Source: a virus. Taken from it: a stretch of DNA of 47,996 bases. The position numbers were made by a program, and so were the translations under genes. The DNA is taken from IMG/VR virus record IMGVR_UViG_3300033148_004167, positions 1-47,996 of that record, one strand, 5' to 3'. Positions 38,933-45,795 of this stretch are shown here, one piece after another. Under the pieces are notes generated by a model. It was given only the letters and a program-made list of their open reading frames with translations. It made no database searches and was not told the origin of the DNA. How positions within the stretch are numbered: position 1 is the first letter of the stretch; each line of letters begins with the position of its first letter.

Positions 38933-38997
38933 TGTGGACTCCCTTGCCTGTCTTTCTTGCTTGTAGTCCACAGCTACGCAAGAAGGGTGGGCAGGGG
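38933..38997 (+). promoter_or_regulatory. H9: two interleaved inverted repeats
   Basis: TGTGGACT (38933-38940) is complementary to AGTCCACA (38965-38972). The 20 bases at 38941-38960 pair with 38978-38997 along their whole length (15 Watson-Crick, 5 G-T pairs). The order A-B-A'-B' makes the two stems exclude each other, like a switch; with stem B fully formed a true pseudoknot has no linker. Located directly upstream of the SD at 39005. Confidence 0.8.
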
Positions 38998-39016
38998 ACA
39001 TTTAAAGGAGAAAAAA

Positions 39017-39520
39017 ATGATTAAAGATTTAGAAGAACGTCTTGGAACAGCAATTAAAAAAGGTGAACGTGAAGATAAGATAAAGTTAAGTATTGAAGAT
39101 TTTTATATAATTCATGGGAAAAAATATCTTTCTATTACAGGGATTATAAAAATAGCAAGTAAAATGAAAGAAAAAGAAATAGTTTTAAGATTAAAAAAAG
39201 CTATTAAAAAGAAAGATATTAAAAAAATAAAAAAAATAAGAAGTTTATTTGTAAAAAAATATGTAGGAAAATTTATTATTCCTGTTGATGTAAAGGAGAA
39301 AAAAATGGCAAAAATTAAATTAAACAAATTACAAAAGAAGCATATTAAAGGAATAGAATGGTTAATATTTGGTAAGCGTTGTACAGGTAAAACATTTTTA
39401 TTAAGACATATTTTTGAAAAAGCAATGAAAGAAAATGAATTTAATATACGTTGTTTTGAAGATTTAAAAAATGATTTATATTATTTAATAAAAAATTTTG
39501 AATCTAAAGGGAGTAAATAA
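39017..39520 (+). CDS. fused ORF: basic helical protein plus P-loop fragment with its own internal start
   Basis: ATG 39017 with SD AAAGGAG is preferred over an ATG at 38957 that lies within H9. Residues 1-96 are basic and helical with a wHTH-like start. From Met97 (ATG 39305) the product holds a Walker A motif (GKRCTGKT, about residues 121-128) in a very short P-loop segment lacking Walker B. The 17-mer TAAAGGAGAAAAAAATG precedes both starts identically. This may be a fusion by stop loss that kept the second SD. Confidence 0.7.
   Translation: MIKDLEERLGTAIKKGEREDKIKLSIEDFYIIHGKKYLSITGIIKIASKMKEKEIVLRLKKAIKKKDIKKIKKIRSLFVKKYVGKFIIPVDVKEKKMAKIKLNKLQKKHIKGIEWLIFGKRCTGKTFLLRHIFEKAMKENEFNIRCFEDLKNDLYYLIKNFESKGSK
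39305..39520 (+). CDS. internal in-frame product: short P-loop protein (71 aa)
   Basis: The start context TAAAGGAGAAAAAAATG (39291-39307) is identical to that of the long form. The product has 'IEWLIFGKRCTGKTFLLRHIFEKAM', a phosphate-binding loop and helix, but is too short for a full ATPase. It may be a truncated ATPase or an NTP-binding microprotein. Confidence 0.5.
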   Translation: MAKIKLNKLQKKHIKGIEWLIFGKRCTGKTFLLRHIFEKAMKENEFNIRCFEDLKNDLYYLIKNFESKGSK

Positions 39521-39931
39521 ATGGAAAATACAGATTGGTTAAAGCAACCGAAAAGAATGTTTGAAAAAGAAATATTAGCAAATGGATTTACGGATATAAA
39601 ACTTTCCGCAAGGGAATTGACGGATGTAGCGGTTAAGTATCATGTAGTTATATCTGTTTGTATGTTTTGCGGAAGGTATTTAAGGCATCAAGCAAGCGGT
39701 GGAGCAACAGGCGGTTTATCGCACGGAGAATGTGATGTTTGCCATAGCTTTCATTTACAGAGGATTGGGGTATGGAAAAAATTAAACAATATGCGGAGCT
39801 TGAAAAGGTTTACTCCTAATATGCGAAAAAGGTTTGTTGATTATCATAGGCAAGTTGAGGTAATAGATAACATTTTAGCATTTAGAAGATATACGCATGA
39901 ACATAGAGGATTGATGGCGAAACCTGCTTGA
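39521..39931 (+). CDS. zinc-finger-like protein (136 aa)
   Basis: CMFC (about residues 47-50) and CDVC (about 71-74) with histidines nearby form a zinc finger ('CMFCGRYLR......GLSHGECDVCHSFHL'). The pattern 'iSHGiCp.C' is known from many phage and bacterial regulators of unknown function. C-terminal half helical and basic. Starts directly after the preceding stop. Confidence 0.75.
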   Translation: MENTDWLKQPKRMFEKEILANGFTDIKLSARELTDVAVKYHVVISVCMFCGRYLRHQASGGATGGLSHGECDVCHSFHLQRIGVWKKLNNMRSLKRFTPNMRKRFVDYHRQVEVIDNILAFRRYTHEHRGLMAKPA

Positions 39932-39940
39932 AGGAGAAAA

Positions 39941-40393
39941 ATGAATAACAAAATTGATTTAGAGTATGCAAAGAAATTTAAAGAGTTGGGAGTGAAGCAG
40001 GAATCAGAGTTTTATTATATAGCTCCAAAAGAGAGCACTTCATATGAATTAGTAAGTATAGAAAGGATTCGTTTATATAGGGAAATATATACAAAAGGCG
40101 TTGCTAAAATTTCTGCCTTCACAGTAGGAGAATTAGGGGAAATGTTGCCTTATGATTTTTCCGTTCCTTATAAATACGAAAAGATAGATTTAACTTCTAA
40201 TGTATATATGGAATGTAGGATAACTTGTTGGATAGATTCAAGCAGAACTCCAAGATTATATGGTATCAATATTGAAAGTCAGTATGAAGCAAGAATGATA
40301 TTTAAGGATGTTTATGATAAGTCTGAAGCAAATGTAAGGGCAAAAATGCTGATATATCTTATTGAGAATAAACTTGTGGGGATTCCAAAATGA
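39941..40393 (+). CDS. hypothetical phage protein (150 aa)
   Basis: Begins 'NKIDLEYAKKFKELGVKQESEFYYIAPKES' and contains 'ISAFTVGELGEMLPYDF', a pattern common to small phage proteins ('...aftv.eLgemLp......'), then ends 'VRAKMLIYLIENKLV'. These are widespread in phages, function unknown. SD GAAGGAGAAAA; ATGA overlap with the next gene. Confidence 0.78.
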   Translation: MNNKIDLEYAKKFKELGVKQESEFYYIAPKESTSYELVSIERIRLYREIYTKGVAKISAFTVGELGEMLPYDFSVPYKYEKIDLTSNVYMECRITCWIDSSRTPRLYGINIESQYEARMIFKDVYDKSEANVRAKMLIYLIENKLVGIPK

Positions 40394-40641
40394 GTCTATA
40401 TAAAAATCCTTCTACTCCTCCGGTAACTGAATCTTGGAATGAATCCTCTAGGAAGTTTGTTGATAAGCTTAAAGAGGTATCTAAAATAGAGGTTGATTCT
40501 TGTCACCTCTGTAAGTATTCTAAGGAGAGTATGGTTGCTGAATGGTTTAGATGTCCTTATAGGAAAGGAAAGATGGTCCACTATAAGACAGCTTTAGAAT
40601 GTGGAAGAAAAAAACTAGCGAAGGAATTTGGAGGGAAATGA
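40390..40641 (+). CDS. hypothetical cysteine protein (83 aa)
   Basis: CHLC (about residues 38-41), C54 and C71 could form a metal site. The product ends FGGK, with the codons serving as SD GGAGGG for the next gene. ATGA-type overlaps on both sides. Not recognised. Confidence 0.65.
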   Translation: MSLYKNPSTPPVTESWNESSRKFVDKLKEVSKIEVDSCHLCKYSKESMVAEWFRCPYRKGKMVHYKTALECGRKKLAKEFGGK

Positions 40642-41027
40642 TGATAGTTTATAAGGTAGTATCTAAAAAGAGGGAATCAGTAGTTGTAAATCAAGAGGCG
40701 CATAGAAAAGCAGGACTTACTTTGAAGTATAAAAAAGGTTCTATTGTTAAGGCTAAGAGAGGAACTTTAGGGATATGGTGTTATCGTGATAGACAATCTG
40801 CTGAAGGTTTTTCGTATTCTTGGGGTGGACGTGTTATTAAAGTTGAAGGTATAGGGAGAGAAAAAAAGGTAGTAGCAAAATCTGGAGATTATCTTATGGA
40901 ATCTATAAAAAGATTTTATGAAAATTATAGAAAATATAAAAAACTTAATGTTGCATTCTTATATAATAGTTATTCTATGGTGCCAGAAGAAATGGTATTT
41001 TTTAATAAGGTAAAAGTTTTAACCTAG
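40641..41027 (+). CDS. hypothetical protein (128 aa)
   Basis: Start chosen at 40641 (GGAGGG five bases upstream); ATG 40638 is equally in frame. Pattern 'YKVVSKKRESVVV......LKYKKGSIVKAKRGTLGIWCYRDRQSAEGF' is that of small phage proteins with a mixed alpha/beta ADP-ribose-like fold of unknown function. Overlaps the previous gene by one base. Confidence 0.7.
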   Translation: MIVYKVVSKKRESVVVNQEAHRKAGLTLKYKKGSIVKAKRGTLGIWCYRDRQSAEGFSYSWGGRVIKVEGIGREKKVVAKSGDYLMESIKRFYENYRKYKKLNVAFLYNSYSMVPEEMVFFNKVKVLT

Positions 41028-41035
41028 AGGAACTT

Positions 41036-42550
41036 ATGAAATATCTAAAAGCATTCTGGATTTTATTAGTAGCTACATATAAGGTTATGGATGTAAGTTG
41101 TAGATATTGGAGTTCAACTGAAAGGCTTAGTAAGGCTATAGATAAAAAAAGTAAAGAGTTAAAATCTTCTGGAGTATATGAGCATGTAGGTATAGATTTC
41201 GCAAATAGTCAGATGGAAGCTTGGGAAAGAATAGGAGAGTTTAATAATTCAGTAGATGAAGCAATAATTAAATCAAGGAGGGGTAAAATGAAAGGTTTGA
41301 AGAATTGGAAGAGTTCAGATGAGAAGTGGGAAGGAATTAAAAGTAAAGCAAGGAAGCATACTTTAAATTGGGATAATGATAAGATAGGGAATAAATGTGG
41401 TTTTTGTGAGGAGTTTCAGGTAGCTGGTAATTGTAAGGAAAGTTGTCCTTTATTTGGTGAATATTGCAGGAATGACCATCGTGATTCAGTAATGTCTAGA
41501 TTAAAAATTGAATTAGAAAAATATAATTGGGGAAATGTGATTGATTTAAGTAATAAGATGTCAGGTAAAATAAAAGATTGCAAGAGTTACTTTAAGGAGG
41601 AATTTAAATTTAAGGTTGGCGATATGATTGAAAATACTGATGTTTTATATTGGGGTAATGCTAATGAGATAAAGTGGGAAGTTGGTAATATTTTTACTAT
41701 TACTGCTATTGATGATTTATATTGTGGTTGGCAAGGTGGTGGAATAGAAGTTAAAGAAATAAATAGTAATGAAAAATATTGGTATGGACCAACTTTATTT
41801 AAACCTTTTGTCTATTCAATAAAAACAGCAAAATTAGGGGATTTAATACAATCAGGATTAACAGATTATAAAGCAGTTGTTTTAGAAATTAAAGATAATA
41901 AAAGAGTAATTGTTAGATTTACAGGTGATAATTCAGAAGGGGCTACTGATTTAGATAGGGAGAATAGTTGGACTTTAATTCAACGTAACTATATATTTGA
42001 AGTTAAGAAAAAAGAATTTAAATTTAAAATTGGTGATAGTGTTTACCGACCAAAAAATAAAAAACTAGGATTAAAAACTTGTTATTGTGAAATAAAAAAT
42101 ATTAAAGATGGATATGCTTTTGGAGATTGGCTTTATGATGATGGGTTTATTTCAAGAAATTGCAAAGTATCACTTGATGATATAGAATATTTTATTTATT
42201 CAGAAAAAACTGCAATGGAAAAAGATTTAGTAACCTTAATCAATAAAGATGGTACAAGTGAAGATTGGCATAAAATAGGTGATAAAGGAATTGTGAAATC
42301 TATTAAAGAAAGCAATGCTACAGTAACTATTGATTGGATAGACGGAGAAGAATATTTACATTCAAAGCAAGTTTTTATAGATAGATTTAAGCTTCTTCAG
42401 CGTAACTATAAAGAAGTTAGGAAAGTAACCGAGAAATTACCTCTAACTAATAAAGAATGGGATTACATTACAGAAAATATTAATATGTATAATGATTTAA
42501 GACAAAGAATAAATAAAGTTATTGAAGAAAAAATTAAAGAAAATTTATAA
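41036..42550 (+). CDS. multi-domain protein with duplicated SH3-like unit (504 aa)
   Basis: The N-terminal 110 residues are helical. A cysteine cluster follows (CGFC...C..SCPLFGEYC, about 122-143). Then come two related units of about 135 residues. Each begins EFKFKxGD, has a 'Y(S)..KTA' segment and a 'VVLEIK/IVKSIK' strand, and ends near QRNY. The SH3/KOW-like strands suggest nucleic acid or protein binding. The 43176 gene begins with the same EFKFKMGD motif. Function unknown. SD AGAGGAAC. Confidence 0.75.
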   Translation: MKYLKAFWILLVATYKVMDVSCRYWSSTERLSKAIDKKSKELKSSGVYEHVGIDFANSQMEAWERIGEFNNSVDEAIIKSRRGKMKGLKNWKSSDEKWEGIKSKARKHTLNWDNDKIGNKCGFCEEFQVAGNCKESCPLFGEYCRNDHRDSVMSRLKIELEKYNWGNVIDLSNKMSGKIKDCKSYFKEEFKFKVGDMIENTDVLYWGNANEIKWEVGNIFTITAIDDLYCGWQGGGIEVKEINSNEKYWYGPTLFKPFVYSIKTAKLGDLIQSGLTDYKAVVLEIKDNKRVIVRFTGDNSEGATDLDRENSWTLIQRNYIFEVKKKEFKFKIGDSVYRPKNKKLGLKTCYCEIKNIKDGYAFGDWLYDDGFISRNCKVSLDDIEYFIYSEKTAMEKDLVTLINKDGTSEDWHKIGDKGIVKSIKESNATVTIDWIDGEEYLHSKQVFIDRFKLLQRNYKEVRKVTEKLPLTNKEWDYITENINMYNDLRQRINKVIEEKIKENL

Positions 42551-42566
42551 TAAAAAGGAGAATGAT

Positions 42567-42932
42567 ATGAGGCTTAAATGTAGATTTTGGGATGGGAAGA
42601 AGTATATTTATATTGATTTAAAGGACAGGGCATCTTGGAGAAAGTGGAGAGTTGAATTTTGTTTTATGAATTATGAAGCTGAATGGTTTACGGAGTTTCA
42701 TGGCAGAAAATCTAAAGAAATTTATGTGGGAGATGTTATTAATTTTGTTTACGGAAAGGGTTTTATAGTTTGGGAACAGAAAATCGGAAAATTACTTATC
42801 AGGATGCCTTATAAAGATAAAGGTGAAGATAAGGTTATTGATTACGGACTTGGGCATGCTGTAGTTAAATCTGTTTATGTAATAGGAAATTTAAAAGAAA
42901 ATCCTAATTCGTTAACAGAGGAGGAAAAATGA
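42567..42932 (+). CDS. YopX-like protein
   Basis: Starts 'MRLKCRFWDGKKYIYIDLKD' and has the YopX order: 'FTEFHGRKSKEIYVGDVINF' (about 48-67, in place of TGlkDkngkeIyegDiv), strand core, and closing 'SVYVIGNLKENPNSLTEEE'. ATG 42567 with SD AAAGGAG is preferred over 42522 inside the previous gene. Second YopX-type gene of the window. ATGA overlap with the next gene. Confidence 0.8.
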   Translation: MRLKCRFWDGKKYIYIDLKDRASWRKWRVEFCFMNYEAEWFTEFHGRKSKEIYVGDVINFVYGKGFIVWEQKIGKLLIRMPYKDKGEDKVIDYGLGHAVVKSVYVIGNLKENPNSLTEEEK

Positions 42933-43183
42933 ATCATAGGAAAACTTTAATTAGGAAATTAAAATCTCAAAATAGAAAGCAGAGGAACTTACTTAAACTT
43001 TGTAGTCCTGCTGCTACAAAAAAATACCTTGAAAGCATTAAGATTTTCAAGGAGGAAATAGAAAGATTAGAGGATAAAAATAAAACATTAAAAAAGGAGG
43101 TGTTTAAATTTAGGGCAAGAGAAGAAGTGTTTAAGAAAAAAGGATTTTTTAAAAAACTTTGGGAGGTTATTAAAAATGTTTGA
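42929..43183 (+). CDS. small basic coiled-coil protein (84 aa)
   Basis: Basic helix ('LIRKLKSQNRKQRNLLKLC') followed by heptads ('YLESIKIFKEEIERLEDKNKTLKKEVFKF'). Overlaps both neighbours. Possibly a DNA-binding accessory protein; not recognised. Confidence 0.7.
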   Translation: MNHRKTLIRKLKSQNRKQRNLLKLCSPAATKKYLESIKIFKEEIERLEDKNKTLKKEVFKFRAREEVFKKKGFFKKLWEVIKNV

Positions 43184-43448
43184 ATTTAAATTTAAAATGG
43201 GTGATGAATTAAAAGATACACTTACAGGATTTTCAGGTATTGTTGTTGCTAGGAGTCAATATTTAACAGGTTGCAATAGGTATAGTTTACAGAAACAGAA
43301 ACTTACAAAAGAAGGTAGACCGGAAAAATGGGAATCCTTTGATGAGGATATGCTTATTAAAATAAGTGGTGGAATAAATTTAAAGAAGAAGAAAAAGCAG
43401 GAAGGTGGAGTTCATCAGATGGAAGCATCGGATATGAAACAGAAATAA
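43176..43448 (+). CDS. SH3-like small phage protein (90 aa)
   Basis: 'FEFKFKMGDELKDTLTGFSGIVVARSQYLTGCNRYSLQKQKLTKEGRPEKW' matches the known phage pattern '..lGd.v.d.vTGf.GvvtaR..YltGc.rY.vqp' of unknown function. The opening EFKFKMGD repeats the motif found twice in the 504-residue protein. SD inside the previous gene (GGGAGG). Confidence 0.8.
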   Translation: MFEFKFKMGDELKDTLTGFSGIVVARSQYLTGCNRYSLQKQKLTKEGRPEKWESFDEDMLIKISGGINLKKKKKQEGGVHQMEASDMKQK

Positions 43449-43459
43449 GGAGATAATTT

Positions 43460-44146
43460 ATGACACAGAAAACAAAAATAATAGTTGAGCAAAATCATGA
43501 ACAGAAATTAGAAAAGTTTGAACCTCGTTATAAAGAATTAGTTCTTGAAGCAAAAGAATTAAAGATTGTTAATGAGGAAACTAATAAAAGAGGCGTTGAT
43601 TTAGTTAGGGAACTTAAAGAACTTTTTAAATGGTATGAATCATTTCTTGAAATGTGGATAGGTGATTTTAAAGTTGCAGTAAAAAAGAGAGAAAAAATAG
43701 TTAAACCTTATATGAAATCTCTTAAAGAAATTATAGGAAAAGATTCTTATAATGGTTTGCGTGGACAGTTAGCAGATTATGAAACTAAAAGACAGGAGGA
43801 AGCAAATAAAGAAGAAGAAAGATTACGAATAAAACAGCAAAAGGAATACGATAAAAAAGTTGTGAAAGCTGAAAAGAAAGATGAAATCCCTCCTCCACCT
43901 CCTCCTCCGATAAAAGTTGAAACAAATAAAGAAAAAGATGTATCTTATAGGGATGATTGGACTTACGATAAGGAAAATATTGAATTAAGTAAAGTACCTG
44001 AAACTTTAATGGGTGTAAGCATAAAGATGCTTGATGATAAAGCAGTATCAAAATTAATAAAAGGAGGAGTTAGAGAAATACCCGGTTTAAGAATATTCGC
44101 AAAAAAGGTTCCTATTATTAGAGAAGAAAAATTAGAAGATTTATAA
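43460..44146 (+). CDS. coiled-coil phage protein preceding the SSB gene (228 aa)
   Basis: Long helical N-terminal half with coiled coil (residues 15-150), a proline-rich break (PPPPPPP near 155) and a C-terminal domain 'VSYRDDWTYDKENIELSKVPETLMGVS.KMLDDKAVSKLIKGGVREIPGLRIFAKK'. The last part is the typical end of a family found beside phage recombination and SSB genes ('PGvri....'). A role in replication or recombination is inferred by context. SD AAGGAGATAAT. Confidence 0.8.
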   Translation: MTQKTKIIVEQNHEQKLEKFEPRYKELVLEAKELKIVNEETNKRGVDLVRELKELFKWYESFLEMWIGDFKVAVKKREKIVKPYMKSLKEIIGKDSYNGLRGQLADYETKRQEEANKEEERLRIKQQKEYDKKVVKAEKKDEIPPPPPPPIKVETNKEKDVSYRDDWTYDKENIELSKVPETLMGVSIKMLDDKAVSKLIKGGVREIPGLRIFAKKVPIIREEKLEDL

Positions 44147-44172
44147 GTAAAAATTTAAGAAAGGAGAATTGA

Positions 44173-44685
44173 ATGAACGAAGAAATATTTAATTATGATG
44201 ATTCAATTGAAGGGATTAAAAGTAATGTGATTGAGAAAGGCAGGTACAGATTTAAGACTATGGATATTTATAAAAAGACTTCTGATAACGGAAATGCTCT
44301 TGCTATAGTGACTCTTGAAATTTGGGATGTAGATAAAACGCAACGTAAAGGACAGATAAAAAGGTCATTGATGACTGAAAAGGTTCAGAAGATGTCTTTT
44401 CTTTGGCATAACTTTTTGTTTTCAATCGGTATTAGGAGTAAGGGAGTAATTAATATTCCTAAAGAAAAGCTTATTGGTTCAGAAGGATTAATTGATTTAG
44501 GTTTAGAAAAAAACAGGAATGAACCGAGTTTAGAACAGAATAGGATTTTAAATTTCTCACCTATAGAACAGGCTACTGCTCCGATTCCGGGTGTTCCTGC
44601 TACGACTAAAAAACCAGAAGAGAAGGGAAAAGAAAAGACTGAAGAAAAAACAAAAGAAGATAACGTGGATGTAGGAGATTTATGA
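44173..44685 (+). CDS. DUF669-like single-stranded DNA-binding protein
   Basis: The pattern 'G.YrfkTmdIykKTSdnGNalAIVTLEIWDvdktqRKGqiKrSLMteKVQKMSFLWHNFLfSIGI' fits DUF669-type proteins, found beside phage recombination genes. The low-complexity K/E/P stretch (about 135-162) and acidic end (DNVDVGDL) resemble the protein-docking tail of SSBs. It should coat single-stranded DNA during replication or recombination. ATGA overlap-style coupling to the nuclease gene. Confidence 0.8.
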   Translation: MNEEIFNYDDSIEGIKSNVIEKGRYRFKTMDIYKKTSDNGNALAIVTLEIWDVDKTQRKGQIKRSLMTEKVQKMSFLWHNFLFSIGIRSKGVINIPKEKLIGSEGLIDLGLEKNRNEPSLEQNRILNFSPIEQATAPIPGVPATTKKPEEKGKEKTEEKTKEDNVDVGDL

Positions 44686-45167
44686 TGGTAAGCAAGAAAC
44701 AGGAGCAGGAAGAATTAATAAATCGTTTCAAAATTCTTACAGATACAAGAGAACAACAGCCTTATGGTTTTCCTAATACTAAAATTGTTACTTTACCTTA
44801 TGGGGATTATACTGTTGAATATGATGGTAAAAGTTATCTTGATAAAATCTGTATTGAACGAAAGGGAAGTATATCAGAATTGTTTTCTTTTTCTGGTAAA
44901 GGGCGTGAACGATTTATTAGGGAACTTGAAAAGATGAAAGATGTCAAGTTTAAATATATTCTTATTGAAGGTGATTTTCTTTCAATAGTGAATGACCAGC
45001 CTCCGGGGATTCTTCCTGCTTCTAATGTGTATGCTACGATATTTTCATTTATGATTAAATATCAGATTACTCCGCTTTTTTTTAATAACCATCAGAATGG
45101 TAGAAGTGCATTATATAAGATATTACAGTTTTTTGTGAAGTATGAGATTTTGAAAATAGGAGTTTAA
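44682..45167 (+). CDS. ERCC4-type (XPF-like) nuclease
   Basis: Single-domain nuclease of the XPF/ERCC4 type with motif 'LTDTREQQPYGF' (D21, E24), 'LPYGDYTV' (GDY at 41-43) and 'IERKGSISELF' (ERK at 59-61), the family's metal-binding signature with Ser in place of the usual following Asp. At 161 residues it lacks the HhH dimerisation domain. Phage members are thought to cut branched DNA in recombination or repair. Sits between the SSB and primase genes. Confidence 0.9.
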   Translation: MMVSKKQEQEELINRFKILTDTREQQPYGFPNTKIVTLPYGDYTVEYDGKSYLDKICIERKGSISELFSFSGKGRERFIRELEKMKDVKFKYILIEGDFLSIVNDQPPGILPASNVYATIFSFMIKYQITPLFFNNHQNGRSALYKILQFFVKYEILKIGV

Positions 45168-45169
45168 TT

Positions 45170-45397
45170 ATGGATGGTAAAGAGATTGTAATTCCTACGG
45201 ATATATGTTTAAAAAATAGTGTTATAACTTCTGTTAGTTTAAGGGAATTAAAAAAACCTATTATCATTTCTGTAAGTAAAAAAGGTATTAGGTTTTCAAC
45301 AAAAAATGGTAATCAAAAATTAAGTCAATTTATAACTACGGAACAGATTTTAAATGGTTTCTTAGAGATGATAAAAAAATCTAAGGAGGGAAAATGA
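45170..45397 (+). CDS. hypothetical beta protein (75 aa)
   Basis: Follows the nuclease stop after two bases. Strand-rich ('KEIVIPTDICLKNSVITSVSLRELKKPIIISVSKKGIRFSTK') with a C-terminal helix. Not recognised. ATGA overlap with the next gene through GGAGGGAAAATGA. Confidence 0.65.
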   Translation: MDGKEIVIPTDICLKNSVITSVSLRELKKPIIISVSKKGIRFSTKNGNQKLSQFITTEQILNGFLEMIKKSKEGK

Positions 45398-45795
45398 AAT
45401 TTATAGTAACTACGGATGTAATTAGTAATTTTGTAGGTGGAACATTAGAAGCATTAAAATTGAGTTGGATTCATTGGTTTGAATTAGAAAAAGCAAAGAA
45501 GTCGAATAATTCAGATAATGCTCCGTCTGGTGGAAGTGGAACTTGTGCTTGTTGTGAATTAAATGATTATATGTTTATTAAGTTTAAAATTTCTCCCTCA
45601 GTAGCTTGTAATAAAATGTGTGCATTAAATGATGAGCATTGTTGTGGTGGATTCTGGCACCCAAGTAGTAAGTGGGAAAATCCGGGAGAAGTAAGAGTAT
45701 TTATTCAAGATGTATATTTTCAGGCATTAATTCAAGAGTATGGATTTACTAAAGGGATGATAAAAATACAAAAAGAATTAAGGATAAAAAAATGA
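45394..45795 (+). CDS. cysteine-rich protein (133 aa)
   Basis: Cysteines at CACC (about 50-53), C70, C74, CC (about 82-83) near histidines suggest bound zinc. The central 'GTCACCELNDYMFIKFKISPSVACNKMCALNDEHCCGGFWHPSSKWE' resembles phage proteins of the 'C.lC......C..CPl....CC...W' type. Function unknown; ATGA overlaps with both neighbours place it in the replication operon. Confidence 0.7.
   Translation: MKFIVTTDVISNFVGGTLEALKLSWIHWFELEKAKKSNNSDNAPSGGSGTCACCELNDYMFIKFKISPSVACNKMCALNDEHCCGGFWHPSSKWENPGEVRVFIQDVYFQALIQEYGFTKGMIKIQKELRIKK

Noticed and set aside
38933-38997. A true H-type pseudoknot for H9
   Set aside because: With the 20-bp stem formed there is no linker between arm A and arm B to span it; alternative, mutually exclusive hairpins are more plausible.
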